A DNA stretch of 64,000 nt from the NCBI RefSeq assembly GCF_026343295.1, contig NZ_JAPELY010000003.1:1054001-1118000 (forward strand), written 5' to 3'. The notes under the pieces are model-generated. The model saw only the letters and a list, made by a program, of their open reading frames with translations, was not told the origin of the DNA and did not search any database. The position numbers and the translations under genes were made by a program. Within the stretch, counting starts at the first letter, position 1; every line of letters begins with the position of its first letter. Source of the stretch: Streptomyces sp. NBC_00083. GTDB lineage: Bacteria > Actinomycetota > Actinomycetes > Streptomycetales > Streptomycetaceae. Shown one piece after another: positions 8,784 to 17,300 of this stretch.

Positions 8784-9169
8784 ACCAGCACCAATCGCTC
8801 GGCGAGATCGCGCAGCCGCAGCCGGGCGAGGGCCAGGTTGCCCAGCTCGCGGTCGAGCCACAAGTACAGGAAGATGCTGCTGTCGTACGCCGTCCGTACG
8901 AAGCGCAGCAGGTGGTAGCCGCCCTGTGCCGTCACGAGCACGTCCTCCAGGAGCTCCTCCGCTGCGTCCCCCGATCCCGGTGCGAAGACGGGGTGTTCGA
9001 CGGCGCTCCGCGCGAACTCGGCGGCCTCCGCGGCGGCCGCCTCGTGATCACCGCCCGGCGAATCGCCGATGGTGCCGAGAGCGAGCCCGCTGGTCCAGTC
9101 GACGAGAGCTGCCCCGAGCGCGCCGGGCAGCCGCATCGTCTCCAGCAGGCACTCGTCGATTCCGGGCAC
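8780..9169 (-). CDS. Roadblock/LC7 domain protein (first gene of operon)
   Basis: 129 aa from GTG, with GGAGGGG upstream. Signature GAALVDWTSGLALGTIGD, YHLLRFVRTAYDSSIFLYLWLD. It is clearly related to the last gene of the operon, with an Ala/Glu-rich insertion in the middle helix. It overlaps the next gene by four bases (GTGA). The operon (Roadblock, DUF4388-like, Roadblock, Roadblock) lacks the sensor kinase, DUF742 protein and GTPase of the known streptomycete conservons, so it is a different arrangement. Confidence 0.85.
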   Translation of the reverse strand: MPGIDECLLETMRLPGALGAALVDWTSGLALGTIGDSPGGDHEAAAAEAAEFARSAVEHPVFAPGSGDAAEELLEDVLVTAQGGYHLLRFVRTAYDSSIFLYLWLDRELGNLALARLRLRDLAERLVLV

Positions 9170-9533
9170 GCGGAGATCCCCTCCTTGGCGTCACGTGATG
9201 ACAGATCGCCGCGGCACGACTCCGTTGCCGCAGTGACGGAGAAGTTACGCCCCGTGTCGCGAGAAGGAGGAACTTCTGGCATTTTCCAGTGGAACATGCC
9301 GCCGATGGCTACGATCCGCGCCGCGCGCGGTGCCGAGGGGCGCCCTGGAAGCGATCAAGTGCCGTGTGTGGGAACGGCATTCAGCCATTGAGCCATGGAT
9401 GACCGGCCGCCGTCAGGCGGATCCGCGGGTCCCCGCGACGGGTTCGCCGGTTCGTCGGCCCCGGCGGTGTGCGGTCATGAGGACGGGTTCGGCCGCCCAC
9501 AGCATGAACCGTTCGACCCGCGTCACCTCGTGT
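9170..9533. other. Gene-poor region upstream of Roadblock operon
   Basis: No convincing gene. On the minus strand a short open stretch at 9413-9526 (beginning VTRVERFMLWAAEP) has coding-like composition but no recognisable family or ribosome site; it may be a worn gene end. The promoter of the Roadblock operon should lie near 9180-9300. Confidence 0.4.
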
Positions 9534-9968
9534 TCAGGTACGGGCGGCGACCGGAAGAGCCGAACGTGCCAACTGCGCCTCAACGGCGGCTGGTTCGGCT
9601 ATCCCGCCGTCGCGCGGCCCGAATCCGAACAGAGCATGGGCAAATTTCGGCCGCCGAGCGATCCTCTCCGCTCCGAACCGCTCAGACGTGAACTGTCCCG
9701 GGCTCACGTGTTCATGACCGCTGCCGAGCCCGGACACGGAACCCACATTGACGATGCATCCCTGGCTGCCGCGGAGATGGGGCAGCGCCGCGCGGGAGGC
9801 GAAGAAGACGCCGTCCACATCAACGGCGAGGACATGGCGCCATGTTGCGGTGTCCATCTGCTCGACGGTGCCCGGCACGGCGACGCCGGCATTGTTGACC
9901 AGGACGTCCAGCCGGCCGTACTCCTCGGCGACGTCCAGGATCAGCGAGGTGATCGACGCTTCGTCCAT
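9534..9968 (-). pseudogene. Decayed SDR dehydrogenase fragment
   Basis: A 144-codon frame. Its first ~85 residues match the middle of an SDR: YGRLDVLVNNAGVAVPGT, then VDGVFFASRAALPHL and CIVNVGSVSGLGSG with the catalytic Ser region. The N-terminal TGxxxGIG half is missing, and after GLGSGHEH the sequence no longer resembles an SDR, with no YxxxK. This is a gene remnant truncated at the front and probably frameshifted or deleted at the back. It is not a copy of the intact SDR at 11720-12679. Confidence 0.75.
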
Positions 9969-10091
9969 CACTCCCCTTCGGTCGCTGGTGTGCGAAGTCC
10001 GGGCTGCCCCGCTCATCCGGGGTGCGACGCGCAAGGGTGCGCCTGGCGAAGGGGCACCGTGGTGTGCTGTCAAAGTGAGATCTCCGGCAGG

Positions 10092-11651
10092 ATGGGAGCG
10101 GTGCACCATATTCTGTGCGGGCTCGCCGCCAATCCCGCTCTTCCGTCCCACCTGGTCGACCGGCTGATAGCCGTCGCGGACGGCGACCTGGCCCCGGCGC
10201 TGGCCGCTCGCGAGGACCTCAGCCGTGCGCAGGCGCGGGCGCTGGCCGCGCGCGGTGAGGAGTGCGCCGTACAGCTCGCGCACGCAGGCCGACTCGCCGT
10301 CGAGGACATCGACTCCGTAGCGCACCCCGATGTGGCTCTCGCCCTGCTGGACAACGGCGTTGGCGCCCCGGAGTGGGCGCGACGGCTCGTCGTGGAACCG
10401 GATGCGGAGCGCCGAGAGCGGCTGGCCGCCTGTCCGGACCTTCCGTCCGACGTGACGGAGAGGCTCGCCGCGGACCCCGTCGTGACGGTCGTGGCGGAAC
10501 TCGCGCTCTGGAGCAGGGCATCGGACGTCGTCGCGGAGCTGGTCCGGCATCCGCACACCGCGGTGCGTCGTGCGGCGGCAGCCAATGAGGCGACCCCTCC
10601 GGACCTGCTCGCGGCGCTCCTCACCGACGGCGGAGTGCCGCCCGCCGCGCGGTGCGAGGTCTGCGAGCGCGAGCAGATTCCGTTCGTGCACGACCGCCAT
10701 TGCCCGCGGCTCGACTGCACGCTGCCCGGCGGCGCCCGATGCGACGGCACCCACGAGTCGGCCGCGCACGCCGTCCACGCGGCGGCCCTGGGCAACCCCG
10801 CCACACCCGCCGGAGCCGTCGCCCCCTTCGCCGACCACGACTCGATGGTGCTCCGCTGGACCGTCGCCCGACGCCCGGGTCTGCCGAGCGAGGTGTACGA
10901 GCGGCTCGCCGCCGACCCCGTCCCCGGTGTGCGCGCCGACCTGGCGGAGAACCCCGCCGTCGGCGAGCAGGTGCTTCGCGCCCTGGGCGCCGATCAGGAC
11001 AGCGACGTACGCCGCCGCGTCGCCCGCAATCCGTCGGTACCACTCGACGTACTGAGCGATCTCGCCGCAGCCATGAGGAAGGGGGGCGCACCGCTGCCGC
11101 GCATCGACGCGGCGACGCCCACCGAGACGGAGCGCCTGGCTCGATCGCCGCTCCCCGCCGTCAGGGCGCTGGTGGCGCGGCGGCGTGACCTGCCGGCCGC
11201 ACTCCGCGACGCCCTCGCGGCCGACTCCGACGCGGGCGTGGTCGCCGCCGTCGCCCCGCACCCCGGGCTGCGCCCGGCGCAACTGCGCGCGATCCTCGAC
11301 CGGCACGGCGTCCGGGTCGCGGCCCAGGTGGCGGCCAACCCGGACATCACGTCGGAACTCCTCGACGACCTCGCCGGCCGGCGACCCCCGGCACGCAAGG
11401 CGCTCCGCGCGATCGCCGGGCATCCCCGTGCGACGCCGGCCGCGCTGCTCGTCTGCCTCTCCGACGAACGGGCCAGGCGCACGGCCGCCGGGCACCCCGC
11501 GCTGCCGCCCGGGGCCATCTCCCATCTGCTGACCGACGACGACTGGCAGGTGGTCGAGGCAGCCGCAGCCAACCCATCCCTGCCGGGCGACGTGATGGCC
11601 GCGATGGCCAAGGCGGCGTCCATGCCCGATGAAGACATCAGGAGACGATGA
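10092..11651 (+). CDS. Leucine-rich-repeat-variant (LRV) protein with Cys-rich insertion
   Basis: 519 aa from ATG 10092. Built of about 24-residue helical repeats of the LRV type: LAANPALPSHLVDRLIA, LAACPDLPSDVTERLAADP, VARRPGLPSEVYERLAADP, VARNPSVPLDVLSDLA, VARRRDLPAALRDALAADS, VAPHPGLRPAQLRAIL and so on to the C-terminus. The repeat array is interrupted near residues 190-225 by CEVCEREQIPFVHDRHC...DC...RC, five cysteines plus histidines. The founding LRV protein of Azotobacter carries an Fe4S4 cluster on its LRV solenoid; here a metal or cluster site inside the array is possible. No signal peptide. Function unknown, probably a binding scaffold. Confidence 0.8.
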   Translation: MGAVHHILCGLAANPALPSHLVDRLIAVADGDLAPALAAREDLSRAQARALAARGEECAVQLAHAGRLAVEDIDSVAHPDVALALLDNGVGAPEWARRLVVEPDAERRERLAACPDLPSDVTERLAADPVVTVVAELALWSRASDVVAELVRHPHTAVRRAAAANEATPPDLLAALLTDGGVPPAARCEVCEREQIPFVHDRHCPRLDCTLPGGARCDGTHESAAHAVHAAALGNPATPAGAVAPFADHDSMVLRWTVARRPGLPSEVYERLAADPVPGVRADLAENPAVGEQVLRALGADQDSDVRRRVARNPSVPLDVLSDLAAAMRKGGAPLPRIDAATPTETERLARSPLPAVRALVARRRDLPAALRDALAADSDAGVVAAVAPHPGLRPAQLRAILDRHGVRVAAQVAANPDITSELLDDLAGRRPPARKALRAIAGHPRATPAALLVCLSDERARRTAAGHPALPPGAISHLLTDDDWQVVEAAAANPSLPGDVMAAMAKAASMPDEDIRRR

Positions 11652-11719
11652 CGACGGTGACGGCCGATGCAGACCCGACGAAGACGACGACGCGCAGGTG
11701 ACGCTCTTCGCCGCACCGC

Positions 11720-12679
11720 TCAGTGGCCGAAGCCGAGCCACCGATCGGAGACGCCCGTCAGGTCGAGGCTCGCGGACCAGAGGCGGGTCGCCACGGACAG
11801 GTCGGTCATGTGGGGGAGCGCGGGTTCGCACCGTGGTGTCCCCTTCAGGCCGAACACCCTGGGTCCCCACAGCTCGCCGCCCCGCACCTCCGGGTCGAGG
11901 ACGGCGCGCACGATCGGCCAGGCCCCGGCGTCCTTGCCCTGCACCACGAGTCCGGCCGGCGCGGAGCGGAGCCGTTCGCGGGGTGTGGTGACGTGGACCG
12001 GAGGGCGTGAGGGGGTGAGGGAGTCGAGGGCGCCACCGGGGTGGGCGACCACGCTGAGCACCGTGCTGCCGACGGCGCGCAGACGCCGGTCCAGTTCGAA
12101 GGCGAACGACATCTGCGCCAGCTTGGAGCGGCCGTAGGTGCGCTTGGGCCGGTAGTCGCGGGTCGACTGGAGGTCGTCGAGGTCGAGACGCTCGGACCGC
12201 GCCGCGAAGCTCCCCACCGTCACGACGCGGGCCGCCGGAGCCGCGCACAGGAGCGGGGCGAGCCACCGGGTGAGCGCGAAGTGCCCCAGGTGGTTGGTGG
12301 CGAACATCAGCTCGTGGCCGTCTCCGGACTCCCTGCGCGGCGGGTCGTCGAGAGCGATCCCCGCGTTGTGGACGACGGCGTCGAGGTGACCGAGACCGAG
12401 CGTGTCCACGGACGTCTTGAGGGAGGTCAGGTCGGCCAGGTCGAGGCGGAGGTGCCGTACGTCCGCGCCGGGGACCCGCGAGCGGATCGAGCCGGCGGCG
12501 GCGTCCGCCTTCGCCGGGTCCCTGCTGCCGAGCACGACGACGGCGCCCGTGGCGGCGAGCTGCTCCGCGACGAAGTAGCCGATTCCGGCGTTGCCACCGG
12601 TGACCAGGACGGCTTTACCCACCGCGGACGGCAGGTGCCGGACGTCCCACGGCCGGGTTCGAGGGGAGGGGTTGGACAT
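11720..12679 (-). CDS. SDR family NAD(P)-dependent oxidoreductase (retinol-dehydrogenase-like)
   Basis: 319 aa; ATG at 12679 follows AAGGAG nine bases upstream. TGGNAGIG cofactor motif near residue 27, HNAG near 105, TVGSFAA, and YGRSKLAQ active-site pair near 200. The N-T-LGHFALT segment and long C-terminal region are typical of the extended light-dependent-protochlorophyllide/retinol dehydrogenase-like SDR subgroup of actinomycetes. Converges with the LRV gene. Substrate unknown. Confidence 0.9.
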   Translation of the reverse strand: MSNPSPRTRPWDVRHLPSAVGKAVLVTGGNAGIGYFVAEQLAATGAVVVLGSRDPAKADAAAGSIRSRVPGADVRHLRLDLADLTSLKTSVDTLGLGHLDAVVHNAGIALDDPPRRESGDGHELMFATNHLGHFALTRWLAPLLCAAPAARVVTVGSFAARSERLDLDDLQSTRDYRPKRTYGRSKLAQMSFAFELDRRLRAVGSTVLSVVAHPGGALDSLTPSRPPVHVTTPRERLRSAPAGLVVQGKDAGAWPIVRAVLDPEVRGGELWGPRVFGLKGTPRCEPALPHMTDLSVATRLWSASLDLTGVSDRWLGFGH

Positions 12680-12863
12680 GATGACGGGCTCCTTGTGCCG
12701 GGACTGAGAGCTCGGGGTGCGTGGTGCGGCCGAGCACTCGTTCACGGTGTCAGCCCGTCCCGATACGGCACCGACAGACCGACGCCGCCACCGACAGGTC
12801 CCCGACAGGGGCCCGGCGATCGGGTGGTGACCGGCTGGGGGTGGGGCGCCGTATCGTGCACGG

Positions 12864-13808
12864 ATGATCGTGATGCCGGAGGAGTTCACGCGGACCACCA
12901 TCGCGCGGGAGGGGCGGGCCGGGTCCGTGTGGGTCGATGAACTTCCTTTCCTGGTTGAGGAGTTGCTCGCGCGGTGGGGGTGTGTGCCGGACGGGCCGGT
13001 CATGCACGGCGGTGTGGGCGTGGTCGTGCCCGTGCGGCGCGGGGCGGGTGAGGGCGCCGTGCTCAAGGTGTCGTTCCCGCACCCCGGCAACGTGCACGAG
13101 CCGGACGCCTTCGCGGTGTGGGGCGGGCGCGGGGCGGTGCGGCTTCTGGAGCGCCGCGACGAGCGGTTCGCGATGCTGCTGGAGCGGGTCCGGGCGTCGA
13201 CCCTCGCGGAGGTCGAGGACGGCGACGTGGTGGTGAGGGTCGCCGGGCGGCTCAACCGTCGGCTCGCCGTCCCCGCTCCGACCGGGCTGCCCCGGCTGCG
13301 GGAACAGGCCGACGCCCGCGCGGAGCAGCTGCGCGAGAACGCGGGGAAGGTGGCGCACGGCTTGTCGCGCGCCACCCTGGACGCGGCCTTCGCGACCCTC
13401 GCCGAACTGGGCCGGGACCAGCCGGACACCCTCATCCACGGCGACCTCCACGCCCGCAACATCCTGCGCGCCGACCGTGAGCCGTGGCTGGCGGTCGACC
13501 CCAAGGGGTATGTCGGGGACCCCGCATACGACGGCGGCACCCTGCTCAAGTCGCGGGCGCTGACCCTCATGGGGGCGGACCACCTCGGCAAGGCGGTCGA
13601 TCGCATCCTGGACGTGTTCTCCGAGGCGGCGGAGCTCGACCGGGAACGCGTCCGGCGGTGGGCCCAGTTCCACGCCGTGGAGGCCTCGCTCTGGGGCCGG
13701 CTGAACGGGTTCCGGGTCGCACGCGGCGGGCTCCTGCTGGACCGGATCACGCAGTTCGCCGAACAGCTGGCCGAGTTGCTCACGGAGAACGGCCGACGTC
13801 CGGTGTGA
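12864..13808 (+). CDS. Aminoglycoside/hydroxyurea-type antibiotic kinase
   Basis: 314 aa. Kinase-like fold with LIHGDLHARNILR (catalytic HGDxHxxN, near residue 192) and LAVDPKGYVGDPAYDGG (metal Asp). The DPKGxxGDPAYD form is that of streptomycin 6-phosphotransferases and hydroxyurea phosphotransferases rather than the APH(3') group. It would transfer phosphate from ATP to a small antibiotic-like molecule in the cytoplasm. Strong start ATG 12864. It stands alone, divergent from the SDR gene; no biosynthetic genes are near, so it may be intrinsic resistance or housekeeping. Confidence 0.88.
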   Translation: MIVMPEEFTRTTIAREGRAGSVWVDELPFLVEELLARWGCVPDGPVMHGGVGVVVPVRRGAGEGAVLKVSFPHPGNVHEPDAFAVWGGRGAVRLLERRDERFAMLLERVRASTLAEVEDGDVVVRVAGRLNRRLAVPAPTGLPRLREQADARAEQLRENAGKVAHGLSRATLDAAFATLAELGRDQPDTLIHGDLHARNILRADREPWLAVDPKGYVGDPAYDGGTLLKSRALTLMGADHLGKAVDRILDVFSEAAELDRERVRRWAQFHAVEASLWGRLNGFRVARGGLLLDRITQFAEQLAELLTENGRRPV

Positions 13809-13899
13809 GCCCGCGTGGCGGGTCGACGATCCAGCCAACCAGCCCATGCAGTACGGAAGTTGACGGCATAGGTCATCGGATCCCGGTGGTCGCAGGGGG

Positions 13900-13974
13900 C
13901 GGAGCCGGCCGGATTCGAACCGGCGTCCTCGCGGTTTTGGAGACCGCGCGCGTCGACCTCTGCGCTACGGCCCC
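13900..13974 (-). tRNA. tRNA with CCA (Trp) anticodon and G3-U70, Ala-like acceptor stem
   Basis: 75-nt cloverleaf on the minus strand. Acceptor GGGGCCG (1-7) pairs with CGGCTCC (66-72); pair 3-70 is G-U. D stem GCGC/GCGC, loop AGAGGTCGAC. Anticodon stem GCGGT/ACCGC, loop CTCCAAA, anticodon CCA. T stem GCCGG/CCGGC, loop TTCGAAT. G73; CCA end not encoded. The D arm pairs fully only if base 26 is missing and the loop holds an extra base. From memory, actinobacterial tRNA-Ala begins GGGGCC and ends GGCTCC-A, so six acceptor pairs match Ala, not the Trp tRNA (A1-U72). A scanner will call it tRNA-Trp, but charging by AlaRS is possible. Confidence 0.85.
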
Positions 13975-14050
13975 GCCCGTCCCGGCATCGTATGGGAGGG
14001 TGCCGGCGGGGAGGGGGAGCGGGGGTCGCGCGGCCAAACACCCGCCCGTG

Positions 14051-17000
14051 TCACGCCGTTGGTGAAGCCATCACCATGCGGGTGATGTCCACGCGCGACT
14101 TGGCGCCCAGCTTCCGGTAGGCGCGGGTGAGGGCCGCCTCCACCGTCTTCACACTGACGACGAGGCCGGCCGCGATCTCGCGGTTGGTGGCGCCCTGCGC
14201 GACACGGGCGACGACGCTGCGCTCCGTCGACGTGAGGCGGTCCGACCACGAGCCGCCCTCGGGCTCGGGCCCACGGGTGGGGCCGTCGGCCGCGCGGTCG
14301 CGTTCGGCCCGCGTCATGGCGACCCAGGGCCGGGCATCGGCCATCGTGAAGATGCGCAGGGCCGAGGCGAAGGCTGCGCGGGCGGCGGCCTCGTCGCCGA
14401 GAAGGCGCCGCACCCGGCCCAGCGCCGCCCTGGTACGGGCCTCCTCCAATGGGTAGCCGATGGCCCGCTGGCGCATCGCCGTGTGCTCCAACGCGGCCGC
14501 CGCGCGGGCGGGTTCACCGCGCGCCACATTGATCGCCGCGCCCGCCCTGTCCAAAGTGGCGAGGACCCCCGGGCGGCCGAGCCGCTCGGCCTGGCGGCGT
14601 CCCGCGCCGAGAACGGCTGCCGCCTCGTCCGGCGCGCCGGTGGCCGCCAACGCCTCCGCGAGGTCGGCGTGCCACCGCCGTGTCGCCGGGTCCTGCTGAC
14701 CCTGCGCCGTCTCCAACGCGCCCGTACGCGAGAGGAGTTCGGCGGCCCTCTCGTGCTGGCCGGCGAACAACCTGATCCGTCCCGCGGCATGCAGGGCGCG
14801 CGGCAGGAAGAGCCGGTCGTTGTCGTCCTCGCTGTGCCGTTCCGCCGCCTCGGCCGCCGAGAGCGCCTGGCCCAGGCTGCCGCCGGCCGTCTCGGCGAGC
14901 GCGACCGCGTACCAGGCGGGCCCCTGGCTCAGCCCGGCCTCCTCGGTGATCCGCAGGCTCTGCCGGGCGATGGTGAGGGCGGGCCGACATCGTCCACGTT
15001 CGATCTCGACCTGCGCGAGACCGATGAGGCACTGGCTCAGGCTGTCGGCCGAGCCCCGCTGCCGCAGCCGGTACACGAGGGTGCGCAGCTCGGTTCTGGC
15101 CTCGTCCAGCTCGTCGCGGACCAGGTGGAAGCGGTGTTTGAGGTAGAGCGGCCCGTTGTGATGGGTCATGGCGTGCACGTCGTGCGGTGCGGTGAGCGCG
15201 GCGGCGAGGGTCGCCTCGGCCTGCGGCAGCCCGAGGAAGAGTTCGAGGGCCGCCTGCTGGGTCAGTGCCATGACTTCGGTGCGCCGGTCCCCGGTGCGCG
15301 CGGCGAGCCCGGCGGCCCGCACGGCGTGGTCGTGGGCGCGTGCCGCGGAGCCGCCTACCATCCACGCGCGCCAGCTCATCCGGTAGTGCAACTGGGCCAG
15401 CAGCTCGGGGTCGCCCCCGGCGTCGCGTACCGCCTCCGGGAAGACGTCCGCTATCTCGGCCATCGCCTGCCCGCAGGAGTCGATCACCACGTTCCAGGCG
15501 CGGACGCGGTCGGCGGGCCGGCGGGCGTCGCCCAGGACCTCGTGCCCGAGGTGCCGGGCGAAACCGAGGTCGCCGGCCTCGATGGCGTCCTCCGCGGCGG
15601 TGAGCCTGCGCTCGATGTCGATGGCGCTCTGCCCGGCGGGCGTGTACTCGGCGGCCAGCTGGCCCAGGCGTGCGGCCGTCCTCGGGGCGCCCCGGCGCCG
15701 CGCCGCCGTGGCCGCGGCGGCGAGCCGGCCCGCGACGACCGGGTCGGGTCCGGCGGTGAGCCGGGCGATGTGGTGGGCGCGCTCGACGGGGTCGTCGGAG
15801 GCGTCGGCGAGCGCCCGGTGGGCCTCCACCACACTCTCGTACGGGGTCTCCGCCCGCAGCACCAGCGGCGTCAGCGGATCCAGGAACCTGATCGTCGCGT
15901 GGTCCGAGGAGGAAGGGCCGCCGACCAGCCCGTGCCGTGCGCAGATCTCGAGGTCGGACGGGGCGTGGTGGCAGCCCGCGCGCCGCAGCAACCGCACCGT
16001 GGGGCGCACGGCGACGGCCGCGACGACGAGCGTGCGGCGGGCACGGGCGGGCAGAGCGCCGATCCGGTCGAGGATCGGCCGGCGCAGACAGTGCGGTACG
16101 GGGAGCGGCTCGGCGGGGTCGGGCAGGTCGGCGCCGTCGCTCCGGACGCGCTCGTCGAGGGCGGCACTGAGCTCCAGGGCCGTGCGGGGATTGCCGCCGC
16201 TCGCCTCGTGCAGGCGGGCGACCAGCCGTCCGGGCCAGGAGGGGTGGTCGTGCCGAGCCAGGAGCTCGCCGGTCTCGTGGGCGGTCATGGGCGGGACCAG
16301 GATCCGGCGGACCGGGTGCGGGCACAGCTCCAGCGCGTCGTCCAGCGCACCGCCGGGGCCGCTCGCGGCGCCGGTGCCGTCCGCGCCACGACGGGAGCCG
16401 GACGCGCCACCAAAGCCCGGTGCGTCGCCGGAACCCGGTGCGCGGTCGGAGTCGCCCCGGCCCGCCAGGACCGGGCCGGGCCCTTCCTCGGAGCGTACGG
16501 TGACCAGTACCGCCATGCCCGAATCGGCCCTCGGCGCAAGGTACTTGAGGATGTCCGCCGTGGGGCGGTCGAGCCACTGGGCGTCGTCGACGACCAGCAG
16601 GACCGGACCGGCACCGCACAGTCCGGTGAGAACCTTGCGGACGGCGATCCGCAGGACCAGCGCGTCGCGCCCGCCGCCCGGACCCCGCTCGGTGCCCCCG
16701 CCGCTCGGCACGGGCTGCGCGCTGCGGAGCAGGGCTTGCTCCAGGACCGCCCGCTCGTGCGGGGCCAGCACGGCGAAGGCGTGGTCGCCGAGGTCGGTCA
16801 GGAGGTCGATGAGCCCGAGGAACGGGGTGCCCTCTTCGGCGGGGGAGGGCGAGCAGCGCAGGATCCGGTGGCCCCGGCCCCTCAACTCGGCGACGAGGTG
16901 CGCCGCCAGCGTGGTCCGGCCGCTACCGGCGGGGCCCGTGAGCAGGACACCGCCGCCGCGCGACAGATGGGTGCGTGCGGTCTCGGTGACCGCGGTGCGC

Positions 17001-17053
17001 TCGACGGCGCGGGGCCGGGGGCTCGTCGGCAGGGTGGTCGGCTCGGTCGTCAC
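14051..17053 (-). CDS. LuxR-family ATP-binding regulator (LAL type)
   Basis: 1000 aa. N-terminal AAA-like module: P-loop GPAGSGRTT near residue 40, and VLLVVDDAQWLD (Walker B) near 150. The P-loop has Arg where Lys is expected, so nucleotide binding may be altered. A disordered Gly/Ser-rich insert (~210-240) and a long TPR-like helical middle follow. The last ~65 residues are a LuxR helix-turn-helix: LTSTERSVVARVAQGATNREIAAGL, VSVKTVEAALTRAYRKLGAKSR. Such regulators activate catabolic or secondary-metabolite genes. No pathway genes are adjacent; the secreted protease lies just upstream in the same direction but begins 2.4 kb away. It has its own promoter at 17127-17156. Confidence 0.93.
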   Translation of the reverse strand: MTTEPTTLPTSPRPRAVERTAVTETARTHLSRGGGVLLTGPAGSGRTTLAAHLVAELRGRGHRILRCSPSPAEEGTPFLGLIDLLTDLGDHAFAVLAPHERAVLEQALLRSAQPVPSGGGTERGPGGGRDALVLRIAVRKVLTGLCGAGPVLLVVDDAQWLDRPTADILKYLAPRADSGMAVLVTVRSEEGPGPVLAGRGDSDRAPGSGDAPGFGGASGSRRGADGTGAASGPGGALDDALELCPHPVRRILVPPMTAHETGELLARHDHPSWPGRLVARLHEASGGNPRTALELSAALDERVRSDGADLPDPAEPLPVPHCLRRPILDRIGALPARARRTLVVAAVAVRPTVRLLRRAGCHHAPSDLEICARHGLVGGPSSSDHATIRFLDPLTPLVLRAETPYESVVEAHRALADASDDPVERAHHIARLTAGPDPVVAGRLAAAATAARRRGAPRTAARLGQLAAEYTPAGQSAIDIERRLTAAEDAIEAGDLGFARHLGHEVLGDARRPADRVRAWNVVIDSCGQAMAEIADVFPEAVRDAGGDPELLAQLHYRMSWRAWMVGGSAARAHDHAVRAAGLAARTGDRRTEVMALTQQAALELFLGLPQAEATLAAALTAPHDVHAMTHHNGPLYLKHRFHLVRDELDEARTELRTLVYRLRQRGSADSLSQCLIGLAQVEIERGRCRPALTIARQSLRITEEAGLSQGPAWYAVALAETAGGSLGQALSAAEAAERHSEDDNDRLFLPRALHAAGRIRLFAGQHERAAELLSRTGALETAQGQQDPATRRWHADLAEALAATGAPDEAAAVLGAGRRQAERLGRPGVLATLDRAGAAINVARGEPARAAAALEHTAMRQRAIGYPLEEARTRAALGRVRRLLGDEAAARAAFASALRIFTMADARPWVAMTRAERDRAADGPTRGPEPEGGSWSDRLTSTERSVVARVAQGATNREIAAGLVVSVKTVEAALTRAYRKLGAKSRVDITRMVMASPTA

Positions 17054-17126
17054 AAGCCCTCCCGGACACAGCCTCGTTCACGCCGGTGACATCGGGCGTG
17101 AACCCGCCATTCGTGGTGCCGCGCCG

Positions 17127-17156
17127 AATGTAGGACCGCGCGAGACGAAAGGTCAA
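17127..17156 (-). promoter_or_regulatory. Putative sigma-70-type promoter of the LAL regulator
   Basis: On the minus strand, TTGACC (17151-17156) and TACATT (17127-17132) are separated by 18 bases and lie about 75 bases before the start of the LuxR-family gene. Both hexamers are close to the vegetative consensus. Confidence 0.5.
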
Positions 17157-17300
17157 GACCAATCGAAGATCTGGCGGCGGCCCGCACGGCGTCCGGCGAC
17201 CGGCCGCGGGCATGACGGACCGGGCCGCCGGTCCGAAGACCAACGGCCCGCCCTGTCAATCGAGTTGCGGTTGTTCAGCCAGTGGCGCGGGGTGGCCCGG

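Noticed and set aside
7103..9169. Conservon (cvn) operon
   Set aside because: Only the Roadblock element is shared; histidine kinase, DUF742 and GTPase genes are absent.
13897..13977. Alternative tRNA fold with acceptor GGCGGGG/CTCCGCC
   Set aside because: It leaves three unpaired bases between T stem and acceptor; the fold with GGGGCCG/CGGCTCC has standard joints.
14483..17089. An 868-codon plus-strand frame
   Set aside because: Complement of the LAL regulator gene, composed of Gly/Arg/Ala-rich shadow sequence without domains.
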